Below, in pieces: positions 1 through 10,030 of a stretch of DNA of 55,398 nt; position 1 is the stretch's first letter; each line of letters begins with the position of its first letter. Source of the stretch: CAYJPV01 sp964396055 (GTDB lineage Bacteria > Acidobacteriota > Vicinamibacteria > Vicinamibacterales > JAKQTR01). Position numbers and translations under genes: made by a program. The stretch is from the NCBI GenBank assembly GCA_964396055.1, contig CAYNDV010000012.1:1-55398 (forward strand), given 5' to 3'. The notes beneath the pieces were generated by a model. It did no database searches and was not told the origin of the DNA. It was given only the letters and a program-made list of their open reading frames with translations.

Positions 1-22
1 GGTCGCTGCCGGGTGTATACAC

Positions 23-54
23 GGGCCCGAGGTCGAAAGACTTCGGGCCCTTTT
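23..54 (+). terminator. Rho-independent terminator
   Basis: A 12-bp stem (23-34 with 39-50, one G-T pair) closes on a GAAA tetraloop and is followed directly by four T. This is a canonical intrinsic terminator and probably ends a gene lying left of the window. Confidence 0.85.
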
Positions 55-133
55 CGTGTACCCCCCATCCCGAATCCGTGACACGGGCACCGCGACGGAC
101 GTATCATCGCTCGGCCATCAAGGAGAATGCCGG

Positions 134-1063
134 TTGGCAAGCGTGCGTGCGGCGGGCGTCCTGCTCGCGATGGCGGGCATCGTGCTCCCTGGAGCCCCGG
201 CACGGGGTCAGGACCTCGATCCGCGTGCCTACGCCAGGGCCCCGATCAACTCCACGGTGGCGATCGCCGGCTTCGCCTTCTCCAGCGGATCGGTGCTCAC
301 CGACCCGACGCTCCCCGTGCAGAACGTCCACGCCGACATCAGCACGCCCTCGGTAGGGGTGGCGCGCGTCTTCAACCTGTTCGGCAAGACGGCGCAGGCG
401 CTGCTGGCCGTCCCCTACTCCGTGGCCGAAGTGACGGGGGACACCGGCGAACAGGAGGCACGCACCTCCCGATCCGGCCTGTCCGACATGCGCCTGCGCC
501 TGTCGGTGCTCGTCGCCGGCGCACCGGCGGCGACCCTGGCGGAACTCGCCAAGATGCCGCGCAAGCCTGTCATCGGCCTCAGTCTGACGGCCACCGCGCC
601 AACCGGCCAGTACTATCCCCACAAACTCGTCAACCTGGGCACCAATCGATGGGGATTCAAGCCCGAGATCGCGCTGTCGTACCCGATTGGCACGAGATGG
701 CTCGCCGACGCCTATGCGGCCGTGTGGCTGTTCACCGACAACCAGGCCTTCTACCCGGGAACCGCCACGAAGAGCCAGAACCGGGTGGGCGCCCTCCAGG
801 GGCACATCAGCTACTCGTTCACGCCACGGACGTGGGTGGCCCTCGACGCCACCACCTACCGCGGCGGCGACGCGCGGGTCAACGGGACGCCATCGGGCGA
901 ACGGCTGGTCAGTTCGCGGGTGGGCGCGACCTTCGCCTTCCCGGTCGGCCGGCGCCACGGCATCAAGGTCGCTTACAGCACGGGGGCGATCGTACGATTC
1001 GGCGCCAACTTCGACAGCTTCTCCGTGGGCTGGCAGACCGGCTGGGTCGACCGGCGGCGCTGA
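134..1063 (+). CDS. Outer-membrane transporter-like beta-barrel protein (MetA-pathway family)
   Basis: Predicted 309-residue secreted outer-membrane protein. I chose the TTG start at 134 because AAGGAGA lies 7 bases upstream and it puts a clean signal peptide (positive charge, hydrophobic AAGVLLAMAG, then ARGQ) at the N-terminus; the frame is open further upstream to an ATG at 56 without a ribosome site. The body alternates beta-strand-like segments. The motif around 'TAPTGQYYPHKLVNLGTNRW' followed by FKPE is typical of the PF13557 'MetA-pathway of phenol degradation'/transporter family. The substrate cannot be told from sequence, and the family name does not prove a role in phenol metabolism. 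It is the first gene after the terminator at 23-54. Confidence 0.8.
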   Translation: MASVRAAGVLLAMAGIVLPGAPARGQDLDPRAYARAPINSTVAIAGFAFSSGSVLTDPTLPVQNVHADISTPSVGVARVFNLFGKTAQALLAVPYSVAEVTGDTGEQEARTSRSGLSDMRLRLSVLVAGAPAATLAELAKMPRKPVIGLSLTATAPTGQYYPHKLVNLGTNRWGFKPEIALSYPIGTRWLADAYAAVWLFTDNQAFYPGTATKSQNRVGALQGHISYSFTPRTWVALDATTYRGGDARVNGTPSGERLVSSRVGATFAFPVGRRHGIKVAYSTGAIVRFGANFDSFSVGWQTGWVDRRR

Positions 1064-1092
1064 CGCAGGCGGCGGCCCTCCGAGCCTGAGTG

Positions 1093-1098
1093 TAGAAT
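1093..1098 (+). promoter_or_regulatory. Possible -10 element (TAGAAT) for the MscS gene
   Basis: TAGAAT lies 9 bases before the ATG at 1108. If used, transcription would start within a few bases of the start codon, giving a nearly leaderless message. No convincing -35 was found. Similar hexamers precede other genes in this window. Confidence 0.35.
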
Positions 1099-1107
1099 GA
1101 CACGCCT

Positions 1108-2766
<1,659 letters not shown>

Positions 2767-2786
2767 CGGGCCGGCGCCGGGCCTGA

Positions 2787-2792
2787 TATCAT
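2787..2792 (+). promoter_or_regulatory. Possible -10 element (TATCAT) for the mltF-like gene
   Basis: TATCAT sits 52 bases before the ATG at 2845, in the gap after the MscS stop codon. A GC-rich partly self-complementary stretch (about 2769-2782) lies just upstream. There is no clear -35 element. Confidence 0.25.
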
Positions 2793-2844
2793 CGCCCCTA
2801 TCCGATGGCGGCCCGCGCCCGCCCGCGAAAGGTCCGAGACGCCC

Positions 2845-4398
2845 ATGCCGATCCGTCACCCTGTCACGAGAACCAGCGTCGCCGGCGCCGCCCTGCTCGC
2901 GCTCCTGGCGGCGGCGGCGTGCGGAGGCGGAGTGCCGAGCGGCACGCCGCCACCGGCCGGGACCCCCGCGGCGGCGCCGCCGGGCGCGGAGCCACCCGAC
3001 GCCCTTCCACCACCGCCGGAGGCCGCGTTACCGGAGGCCGTCCAGGGGCTGCTCACGCGGCCGTTCACCGGCGATCTCGATCAGATGATCGACCGCCGCC
3101 TGATTCGCGTTGGCGTCACCTTCAACCGGACGTTCTACTTCGTGGACAAGGGTGTCCAGCGCGGGGTCGCCTTCGAACTGGGGCAGGCCTTCGACGACCA
3201 GCTCAACCGGCGTCTGAAGACGGGCAACCAGCGGATTCACGTCGTGTTCGTGCCGCTGCCGCGCGACGCGCTCGCCTCGTTCCTGCTCGACGGCAAGGTG
3301 GACCTCGTCGTCGCGCAGGTCACCGTGCGGCCGGAACTCCAGGCGAAGGTGGACTTCTCGAACCCGACACGCACGAACGTGAGCGAGGTCGTCGTGACCG
3401 GCCCGGGCGTCGCTCCCGTGACGAAGCCGGAGGACCTTGCCGGGCGGGAGGTGTACGCCCGCCCGGACAGTAAGTACCTCGCCAGCCTGCAGGCCCTGAG
3501 CACCCGGCTTCAGTCGCAGGGGTTGCCGCCCGTTGTCATTCGCGACATCCCCGCCAACCTCGAAGACGACGACGTGCTCGAGATGGTCAATGCCGGACTC
3601 GTCCCGACCACCGTCGTCGACGACTATCTGGCCGACTTCTGGCGGAAGGTCTTCACCGGTATCACCGTGCACGACCGCGTCCGGCTTCGAACGGGGGCCA
3701 GCCTGGCCGTCGCGGTCCGGAAGGGCAGCCCGAAGCTCCTGGCGGAACTCAACGGGTTCCTGGCGAAGCACGGGATCGGGACGGCGCTCGGCAACGTCAT
3801 CGAGAAGAGGTACCTGGTCAGCACCGGTTACGCGAAGGGCGCGACCTCCGAGACGGAACGGCGGAAGTTCCTGGAACTCGTGCAGCTCTTTCAGAAGTAC
3901 GGCGCGGAGTACGGGCTGGACTACCTGCTGATGGCCGCCCAGGGCTACCAGGAGTCCCAGCTCAACCAGGACGCCCGCAGCCACGTCGGGGCCATCGGGG
4001 TGATGCAGGTGATGCCGGCCACGGGGCGGGACATGAACGTCGGCGACATCCGCCAGGTGGAACCCAACATCCACGCAGGCGTGAAGTACGTCCGCTTCAT
4101 GATCGACCAGTACTACAAGAACGAACCCATGGACCAGCTCAACAAGGGGTTGTTCGCCTTCGCGTCGTACAACGCGGGACCCGGCCGGGTTCGCCAACTC
4201 CGGAAGGAAGCGGAGAAGCGGGGGCTCGACCCAAACCTCTGGTTCGGCAACGTGGAGCAGATTGCGTCGGAGCGGATCGGGCGGGAGACCGTCACCTACG
4301 TCAGCAACATCTACAAGTATTACGTGGCCTACAGGCTCGTGGCGGAGGACCGCGCCCGGCGGGCCGAGGCGAAGGCGGCCGTGGCGCCAGGCAAGTGA
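2845..4398 (+). CDS. mltF: Membrane-bound lytic murein transglycosylase, MltF type
   Basis: Cleaves the beta-1,4 MurNAc-GlcNAc bond of peptidoglycan with formation of 1,6-anhydroMurNAc. 517 residues, almost the same length as E. coli MltF. The lipobox (LLAAAAC near residue 26) predicts lipidation; a Pro/Ala/Gly-rich linker follows. Residues about 75-325 form a periplasmic solute-binding (SBP_bac_3) regulatory domain. About 345-470 is the SLT domain, with YQES placing the catalytic glutamate at E370, then GVMQVMPATG and FASYNAGPGRV. It is convergent with the next gene, 7 bases between stops. Substrate sensing by the binding domain is known for the family but untested here. Confidence 0.92.
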   Translation: MPIRHPVTRTSVAGAALLALLAAAACGGGVPSGTPPPAGTPAAAPPGAEPPDALPPPPEAALPEAVQGLLTRPFTGDLDQMIDRRLIRVGVTFNRTFYFVDKGVQRGVAFELGQAFDDQLNRRLKTGNQRIHVVFVPLPRDALASFLLDGKVDLVVAQVTVRPELQAKVDFSNPTRTNVSEVVVTGPGVAPVTKPEDLAGREVYARPDSKYLASLQALSTRLQSQGLPPVVIRDIPANLEDDDVLEMVNAGLVPTTVVDDYLADFWRKVFTGITVHDRVRLRTGASLAVAVRKGSPKLLAELNGFLAKHGIGTALGNVIEKRYLVSTGYAKGATSETERRKFLELVQLFQKYGAEYGLDYLLMAAQGYQESQLNQDARSHVGAIGVMQVMPATGRDMNVGDIRQVEPNIHAGVKYVRFMIDQYYKNEPMDQLNKGLFAFASYNAGPGRVRQLRKEAEKRGLDPNLWFGNVEQIASERIGRETVTYVSNIYKYYVAYRLVAEDRARRAEAKAAVAPGK

Positions 4399-4405
4399 CG
4401 GCGGG

Positions 4406-5767
4406 TCAGAACGCTTCCTGGACCGCCAGGTAGAAGGTGCGGGAGCCCTGGCGGCCGAAGCCGAGGTCCAGGCAGAGGTTGGTCTTCGACCGCTTGTTGA
4501 TGAGGACGCGCAGGCCCAGGCCGGCGCCGGTCGCGAAACGGTCGAACAACTGCTCTCCGCTCCCGGCGTCCTTGAGGGTCGTGGTGTTCACGAAGGCCAC
4601 CATGCCCAGCAGCCCGTTCCGCATGAGCGTGCCGCGGTACTCCACTTCGCCGTACACCAGCTGCTCGCCACGGTACCGCCCCTCGATGTAGCCGCGGCCG
4701 GAGCGGCCGTAGGTGTCCATGCCGGTTGCCGGCAAGTCCAGGTACGGCGCCACCCCGCCCGTCACGAGGTCGCCCCAGACCCAGAACGCCACCGTGTGAC
4801 GCCCTGACGCCGACACCCGGCGGTAGGTCCGAAGGTCCAGGTAGAGCTCCTGCCAGGTGGAGTCTCCGCCGAGAAACCCGTCGAAGAACGTCCGGTAACT
4901 GGCGCTGGCGAGCCAGCCCCGACCGGCGTTGATCGTGCTGTCGCGCGTGTCGGCCAGGAGGTTGACGCTGGTGCCGGCTGAGGTCTGCGATTCGAGCGGA
5001 AAGCCGTACCGGCGGCTGTAGGAGACGTAGGGCGACGTGTCCCAGGCCTCAACCGCATCCTTCCCGGGCCCGACGTCCCGATGCACGCCGTAGTGGACGC
5101 CGATCCCGCCGAAGATACCTGGCCACAGCTGCCGAAAGGCCGTCTCGTACACCCGGAAATAATCGAACGACACGTTGATGCGGTCGGAGGTCGAGGCGTC
5201 GGTGCCCAGCCCGAAGGTGTCCTGCGACGTCCACTGAAAACGGTTGTCGCCGTTGAGCATCCAGCGGTTCCCGGACGAGAAGCGGCCGAACTTCAGGGAG
5301 AGCGATGTCTGCTTCTTCGACGAGAACGTGAAGGACGCCACGGCCGCCGACAGCTGCGTGTCGGCCGGGTCGCCGTAATAGGTGGCGACGTTCCCCGCGG
5401 CCCCGATCATCACGCCGCTGGTGGCCTTGTAGCCGATGACGGGCATGAAGGCCGACATGGAGCCGGCCGCCTGACCCTGCGCGGCGTCCGCCTGCGTCGG
5501 TTCCTTGTGGCGCAGCTTCCGCAGCAGGTCGAAGACGTCCACCAGTTCGACCGTGCCTTCGGGCGCCGGCTGCACCGAGGGTGACGACGGGGGCGCCGTG
5601 TTCGGCGGCGCCTGCGCCGGCACCTGTGCCGCCGTGCGGGGCGCGCCGGACAGGCACACCGACGCGACGAGCGCGGCCGCCGCCCCGCGCCGCCACGGCC
5701 GGCGGATCCCGTCACGGGAACCGGTCTGACGCGCGCGCACCGCCGGCCGCGCGAGATCGTCCCGCAT
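4406..5767 (-). CDS. POTRA-less Omp85/BamA-type outer-membrane beta-barrel
   Basis: 453 residues: signal peptide (AAALVASVCLSGAPRTAAQ), a Pro-rich linker, a short helical stretch (VDVFDLLRKLRHKEP), then a barrel of the surface-antigen D15/BamA type (PF01103) ending in a C-terminal Phe. The loop motif GRGYIEGRYRG resembles the conserved RGY of Omp85 loop 6, and 'DTRDSTINAGRGWL' is the usual family strand. No POTRA domain is visible between signal and barrel, which sets it apart from BamA and TamA. The ATG at 5767 overlaps the stop of the upstream DUF481 gene by one base (TGATG), so translation is probably coupled. The open frame runs further upstream, but that part is a shadow of the DUF481 gene. 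Confidence 0.87.
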   Translation of the reverse strand: MRDDLARPAVRARQTGSRDGIRRPWRRGAAAALVASVCLSGAPRTAAQVPAQAPPNTAPPSSPSVQPAPEGTVELVDVFDLLRKLRHKEPTQADAAQGQAAGSMSAFMPVIGYKATSGVMIGAAGNVATYYGDPADTQLSAAVASFTFSSKKQTSLSLKFGRFSSGNRWMLNGDNRFQWTSQDTFGLGTDASTSDRINVSFDYFRVYETAFRQLWPGIFGGIGVHYGVHRDVGPGKDAVEAWDTSPYVSYSRRYGFPLESQTSAGTSVNLLADTRDSTINAGRGWLASASYRTFFDGFLGGDSTWQELYLDLRTYRRVSASGRHTVAFWVWGDLVTGGVAPYLDLPATGMDTYGRSGRGYIEGRYRGEQLVYGEVEYRGTLMRNGLLGMVAFVNTTTLKDAGSGEQLFDRFATGAGLGLRVLINKRSKTNLCLDLGFGRQGSRTFYLAVQEAF

Positions 5768-6822
5768 CAGAACGTCCAGCCGAGCGACAAGCTGAACCCG
5801 AAGTCGTGCGAACTCGAACTGCCTTCCGGCGGCTTGTTGTCGTACGAGTCGTAGGCGGTGACGCCGACCGTGAAGTCCCTGATGATCTCCCGCTTGAGGT
5901 TGGCGGTCACCTCCGTGCGCACGCGGCCACCCACGTTCAGGCTGGGGAAGACCGTGAAGCCGAGATCGAGAGTGGTTTTCGGCGTGTCGTAGGTGAAGAA
6001 CTCGTAGGTGGCGCCGAAAAAGGCTTCGACGTTCTCGGTGCTCTCGCCCGAGACCGGGTTCTCGTGGTTCAGCAGCAGGCCCCCGCCCAGCGCCAGCAGC
6101 GAGCGGTTGGTCTGGACGAGATTCCGGCCGACTCCGCTGCCGATCGACGAACGCAGGGCGAGGCCCAGATCCGTGTTGCGTTCCAGCCGGACCACGCCCG
6201 GCACGAACCACCGGTGGCGCAGCATCCGCTGATACGACGTCGACCACGTGGTTCTGAGTTCTTCCGGCTCGTCCGGCTGGACGGTGACGGTGGTGTCGAA
6301 CTTCGTGCTGAACTCGAAGCGGGGACGCCGGGTCAGGATGTTCGCCGACATCGTCCCCTGGCCGATGCCGTTGGAGTTGGTGTAGCTGGCGCCGAGACTG
6401 ATGGCCCCGTCCACGCGTGACCAGAAGGAAGACTTGAGCGGACGGATCCGGACCACCAGTGGCACGTCGAGGCGGGTGGCCTTGCCGTCCAGCAGGACGC
6501 TGAGGCCTCCAGCGTCGCCCGGCGCCAGTGTGCCGTAGTAGCGCGCGCCGTTCGTCATCTCGATCTCGAAGTAGTGCGGAGACTCCAGCGCGACGACCTT
6601 GTCCCACTCGAGATAGACGGTGCCCATGGTGGCGGTCGACAACTCGAGCCGCCCGAACTTCAGGCCCTTGATCTCGCCGTGGATGCGGTCTCCGTTCTTC
6701 AGGACGGCCAGGTCCGTATCGGCCGCGGCCGCTGCACCGGAGCCGGCCAACCAGGCCAAGACCAGGGCCAGCACGGCCGGAACCGCCGAGGCGCGACGCC
6801 GCAACACCTGCCCGATCCCCAC
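5767..6822 (-). CDS. DUF481 family outer-membrane protein (YdiY-like)
   Basis: 351-residue exported protein. A GTG start at 6822 gives a signal peptide ending near AAAAADTD. Residues about 40-125 hold a small beta-rich part (LKNGDRIHGEIKGL, MGTVYLEWDKVVAL) resembling an SH3-like/Sm-like repeat often found before DUF481. The rest is a DUF481 barrel with polar/aromatic alternation, ending in the typical LGWTF. Its function is unknown in the family. It is the middle gene of a three-gene minus-strand operon, 24 bases after the preceding gene and one base overlapping the Omp85 barrel. The start has little ribosome-site support; V6 is an alternative. Confidence 0.82.
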   Translation of the reverse strand: MGIGQVLRRRASAVPAVLALVLAWLAGSGAAAAADTDLAVLKNGDRIHGEIKGLKFGRLELSTATMGTVYLEWDKVVALESPHYFEIEMTNGARYYGTLAPGDAGGLSVLLDGKATRLDVPLVVRIRPLKSSFWSRVDGAISLGASYTNSNGIGQGTMSANILTRRPRFEFSTKFDTTVTVQPDEPEELRTTWSTSYQRMLRHRWFVPGVVRLERNTDLGLALRSSIGSGVGRNLVQTNRSLLALGGGLLLNHENPVSGESTENVEAFFGATYEFFTYDTPKTTLDLGFTVFPSLNVGGRVRTEVTANLKREIIRDFTVGVTAYDSYDNKPPEGSSSSHDFGFSLSLGWTF

Positions 6823-6846
6823 GGCAGGCAGCTTAGCACGCGCGCC

Positions 6847-7686
6847 CTAGAACAGGAGCTTGAACCCGACAATCGGGCCGGCCAGCGTCGTCCCGAAGTC
6901 GAGCTTCTGGGCGAGCCGCGTGCCCTCCGCCCATTCGTTCTCCAGGCGGACGTAGAGCAGCGAGTAGCCGACCGTCAGACCGACGTGCCTGGCCATGCGC
7001 CAGTCGAGCGTGGCGTAGCTGTTCAGGTCGATCTCGGAGCCGACGCCAAACCCGCCCCCGTCCCCGTGGACCGTCAGGAGCCAGCGCTCGCCCAGGGGGA
7101 GGCGGACCGAGGCCCCCACGACCGGGTCCCAGATGCCCGGCCTCCGGCTCACCTTGGGGTAGTCCGCCACTTCGCCCGAGACGTCGACGGCCAGCCGTCG
7201 CACGCCCCCCTCCAGCCACAGGCCCCGTGCCACGCGTACGCCCGCCAGGGCCTCGCCGTAGATCAGCTTCCCCGACACTCTCACATACGGCCGTTCGCGC
7301 TCACCGGCCAGACCCGCATACACGACGTTCGCGCGCACCGTGAAACGCTGCTTCTCGATGCGAATCGCAGCCATGGCTGCGCCGCTCAACGACGCATCCG
7401 TGCCACCAGACGGCCGGTCGCCGCCCCCGGGCGGCTTGGGCAGATCCGGGAACGGCGGCAGGGTGATGCTGCTGATGTTGATCGGCACCCAGGCGTAGAT
7501 GGGCGCGATCTCGATCTTCCAGCCGTTGTCTTCCTGAGGAGTGGTCTGGGTGGCCGGCTGCGCCTGGGCGTCCGCGCGGGAATCGGCCGTCCGTGACACC
7601 GGGCTCCCAGGCGGCGTCCCCGCGACGGCGTTCGCTGCGAAGGCCACCCAGATGGCCAGCGCCGTCACGTACGTCCTGCTGCTCAT
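6847..7686 (-). CDS. Outer-membrane beta-barrel protein, unknown function
   Basis: 279 residues. I start at the ATG at 7686, not the upstream one at 7731, because AAGGGAG precedes it at good spacing and it begins directly with a signal peptide (TALAIWVAFAANAVAG). After a low-complexity Gln/Thr/Asp linker comes a motif seen in barrel proteins of this type (WKIEIAPIYAWVPINISS) and then alternating strands ending in LLF. I do not recognise a named family with confidence. First gene of the operon with the DUF481 and Omp85 proteins; divergent from the sigma-54 activator. Confidence 0.78.
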   Translation of the reverse strand: MSSRTYVTALAIWVAFAANAVAGTPPGSPVSRTADSRADAQAQPATQTTPQEDNGWKIEIAPIYAWVPINISSITLPPFPDLPKPPGGGDRPSGGTDASLSGAAMAAIRIEKQRFTVRANVVYAGLAGERERPYVRVSGKLIYGEALAGVRVARGLWLEGGVRRLAVDVSGEVADYPKVSRRPGIWDPVVGASVRLPLGERWLLTVHGDGGGFGVGSEIDLNSYATLDWRMARHVGLTVGYSLLYVRLENEWAEGTRLAQKLDFGTTLAGPIVGFKLLF

Positions 7687-7740
7687 ATCTCGCTCCCTTG
7701 ATTGCACGCCGTATCTGGTCTCCAAAGACAAGCAGGAATA

Positions 7741-7755
7741 GTACCACGCAGGTAC
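7741..7755. promoter_or_regulatory. Inverted repeat between divergent genes
   Basis: GTACC-ACGCA-GGTAC forms a perfect 5-bp dyad in the 100-base gap between the outer-membrane operon and the sigma-54 activator. A third GTACC occurs at 7778-7782. It could be an operator for either gene, but the arms are short. Confidence 0.25.
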
Positions 7756-7786
7756 ACTAAGATACTGCTGTCAGAAGTACCAGCTC

Positions 7787-9859
7787 ATGTCTCTCGACGA
7801 ACTGCCCGAGAACGGCCCGGCCTCGCCCGGTGCGTCGCAGGACCTCGAGGCGCTGTTCTTCCGCCTCTTCCTGCGCCTGATGGATGCTCCCGCTGAACGG
7901 GTGGCTGCCGAGATCTTCGCGGCCCAGCGTGACCTGTGCAGGGCGCTCGACCTCGACCGTTCGGCCCTGTGGCAGACGACCCCGCACGCGCCTGATCAGT
8001 TGTTCGTGACACACGTGTACGACGCCGACCGCGACGGCCGGACGACGGCCGGCGCCGACGGCAGCGTCGAGCGGGCGGGCACGCGCGATTTCCTGCTGTC
8101 CGGTGACAGTGCCATTACCTGGCACGCGGAGGCGTCGTCCCGATTCCCGTGGCTGATGCGGCGCGTGCTGGCAGGCGAGACCACCGCGATTACCGACCCC
8201 GGCGCCCTCCCCCCCGAGGCCGCCCATGATGCGGCCGTGCTCAGGGGGTTCGGCACGTTGTCGACGGTGATCGTCCCGCTTCTCGCGGACGACACGGTCC
8301 TGGGCTGCCTCTCATTTGCGACCACGCGCCGTTCGTGCGAATGGACGCCGGACCTCGTGGCGAGGTTCGAGCGGCTCGCCCAGGTCTTCGCGAAGGCACT
8401 GGCGCGCGCCCGAGCCCAGAACCTGTTGCGCGAGCGTGAGGCTGAGGCGGAACTGTCCGCCGCGGCCGCGGCCGCCGGCTTGTGGCAGCTGGACCTGTCG
8501 ACGGGCTGGGTGTCGGCGACCCCGACCGCCCTGGCGCTGTACGGATTCGATCCCGACGCGGGCGGCGTCAGCATCGAGGACGTCATCGCGCGCGTGCACG
8601 CCGACGATCGGGCGCTGCTCCGCGATCGGATGCGCTGGGCGCGGGAACACGAGGAGCACTATGCGCAGGATTACCGCCTGACGTTGCCCGACGGGCGCGA
8701 GCGGTGGATCCAGGCCCGGGGGCGGCCCTTCGCAACCGCGGCCGGAGAGCCGCCCGACTGTATCCTCGGGGCGTCGATCGACATCACCGAACGCAAGGAG
8801 GCCGAGGCGCGGCTCGGGGCGGCGCTGGCAGAACTCGGCCGCCTCCGCGACCGCCTGCAGAACGAGAACCTCTACCTCCAGCACGAGGTTGCGCGACGCC
8901 GCGGATCGGCGCTGATCGTCGGCACGAGCGCGCCGCTGCGCCGGGCGCTTTCCCTGGCGGAGCAGGTTGCGCCGACCATGTCCACCGTCCTGCTGCTGGG
9001 CGAAACCGGCACCGGTAAGGAGCGGTTTGCGGCCACGATTCACGACCTCAGTCCCCGCAGGCAGCGGCCGATGGTCAAGGTGAACTGTGCCGCCATGCCG
9101 GCCACCCTGATCGAGAGCGAGTTGTTCGGCCGGGAAAGAGGGGCCTACACCGGGGCGCTGACGCGGCAGATCGGGCGATTCGAGCTGGCGCACGAGTCGA
9201 CAATCTTCCTCGACGAGATCGGCGACCTGCCCCTGGAGACGCAGGTCAAGCTCCTGCGGGTCATCGACAGCCGGGAATTCGAGCGCCTGGGATCGCCGAC
9301 GCCGGTCCGCGTGAATGTCCGCATCATCGCCGCCACCAACCGCGATCTCGAAGCCGCCGTGCGTGAGGGTCGGTTCCGCGAAGATCTGTTCTTCCGGCTC
9401 AATGTCTTTCCGATCGTCCTGCCGCCGCTCCGCGAACGCTCCGAGGACATCCCCTTGCTCGTGCGCGAATTCGCCGACGAACTGCAGCAGGCGATGGGCC
9501 GCCGCGCCGGCACGATTCCGGCGGAAGACCTGCGGGCGCTGCAGCAGTACTCGTGGCCGGGAAACATCCGCGAACTGCGCAACCTCATCGAACGAGCGAT
9601 GATCTCGGCGGACGGCCCGGTGCTGCGCATCCTCCCGCCCGCATCCCCGCGGCCGCCGGCGGAGGGTTCTGCCGGTGACAGTGTCAGACGTGGCACGCCG
9701 AAGCTGCAGGACCTGGAACGCGACCACATTCTCGCGGTGCTTCAGCAGGTTGGCTGGCGCATCCGCGGCGCCTCCGGCGCCGCTGCCATCCTGGGCCTGC
9801 CCCCGACCACGCTGGAGCACCGGATGGCCCGGCTCGGAATCCACAGGCCAGGCAGGTAA
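7787..9859 (+). CDS. Sigma-54-dependent activator with GAF and PAS sensors
   Basis: 690-residue bacterial enhancer-binding protein of the FhlA-like layout without a receiver domain. Domain order: GAF (about 22-212), PAS (about 225-338, ending SIDITERKEAEARL), coiled coil (about 340-370), AAA+ (about 380-620), Fis-type HTH (about 643-689, GASGAAAILGLPPTTLEHRM). Walker A is GETGTGKE near 403; Walker B is IFLDEIGD near 473. The sigma-54 contact loop reads GAYTGA near 452, a conservative Phe-to-Tyr variant of GAFTGA. There is no membrane segment, so the ligand is cytoplasmic. Immediately downstream lie a palindrome and a -24/-12 promoter match, making the genes from 10031 onward its likely targets. 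The ligand is unknown. Confidence 0.93.
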   Translation: MSLDELPENGPASPGASQDLEALFFRLFLRLMDAPAERVAAEIFAAQRDLCRALDLDRSALWQTTPHAPDQLFVTHVYDADRDGRTTAGADGSVERAGTRDFLLSGDSAITWHAEASSRFPWLMRRVLAGETTAITDPGALPPEAAHDAAVLRGFGTLSTVIVPLLADDTVLGCLSFATTRRSCEWTPDLVARFERLAQVFAKALARARAQNLLREREAEAELSAAAAAAGLWQLDLSTGWVSATPTALALYGFDPDAGGVSIEDVIARVHADDRALLRDRMRWAREHEEHYAQDYRLTLPDGRERWIQARGRPFATAAGEPPDCILGASIDITERKEAEARLGAALAELGRLRDRLQNENLYLQHEVARRRGSALIVGTSAPLRRALSLAEQVAPTMSTVLLLGETGTGKERFAATIHDLSPRRQRPMVKVNCAAMPATLIESELFGRERGAYTGALTRQIGRFELAHESTIFLDEIGDLPLETQVKLLRVIDSREFERLGSPTPVRVNVRIIAATNRDLEAAVREGRFREDLFFRLNVFPIVLPPLRERSEDIPLLVREFADELQQAMGRRAGTIPAEDLRALQQYSWPGNIRELRNLIERAMISADGPVLRILPPASPRPPAEGSAGDSVRRGTPKLQDLERDHILAVLQQVGWRIRGASGAAAILGLPPTTLEHRMARLGIHRPGR

Positions 9860-9877
9860 GTCCGTTGGCCGTAGAAT

Positions 9878-9893
9878 CTCCCACATTTGGGAG
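9878..9893. promoter_or_regulatory. Palindrome, possible upstream activating site for the activator
   Basis: CTCCCA-CATT-TGGGAG is a perfect 6-bp dyad, extended by flanking AAT/ATT. It lies about 110 bases before the -24/-12 element at 10002-10017, a usual distance for an enhancer bound by a Fis-type HTH, and immediately after the activator gene. A separate ATTCT-CAT-AGAAT dyad occurs near 9947-9959. Confidence 0.4.
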
Positions 9894-10001
9894 GATTGGT
9901 TGTTCCTGGCCGAAATCAACCGGGCTTGGTTCGATGCGGCAAGTGATTCTCATAGAATGATTTAGCTCGTCACGCCCACGTCCACGGACGCTTGCGCTCG
10001 C

Positions 10002-10017
10002 TGGCACGAGCGGTGCT
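10002..10017 (+). promoter_or_regulatory. Putative sigma-54 (-24/-12) promoter
   Basis: TGGCACG-AGCG-GTGCT matches the consensus TGGCACG-N4-TTGCW at every position except the first T of TTGC, with correct spacing between the GG and GC pairs. Transcription would begin near 10028, only a few bases before the ATG at 10031, so the first message could be nearly leaderless. Confidence 0.5.
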
Positions 10018-10030
10018 ATTACCGTCGGAC

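Noticed and set aside
56..133. Upstream ATG start at 56 for the first gene
   Set aside because: It lies directly in the tail of the terminator with no ribosome site, and would bury the signal peptide behind 26 polar residues; the TTG at 134 is better.
9673..9700. A second TGGCAC-containing sigma-54-like site inside the activator gene
   Set aside because: The spacing to a GC pair is wrong and TTGC is absent.
9675..9965. A 96-residue open frame ending in the gap after the sigma-54 activator
   Set aside because: Mostly an out-of-frame reading of the activator's C-terminus; only its last third is intergenic and it has no ribosome site.
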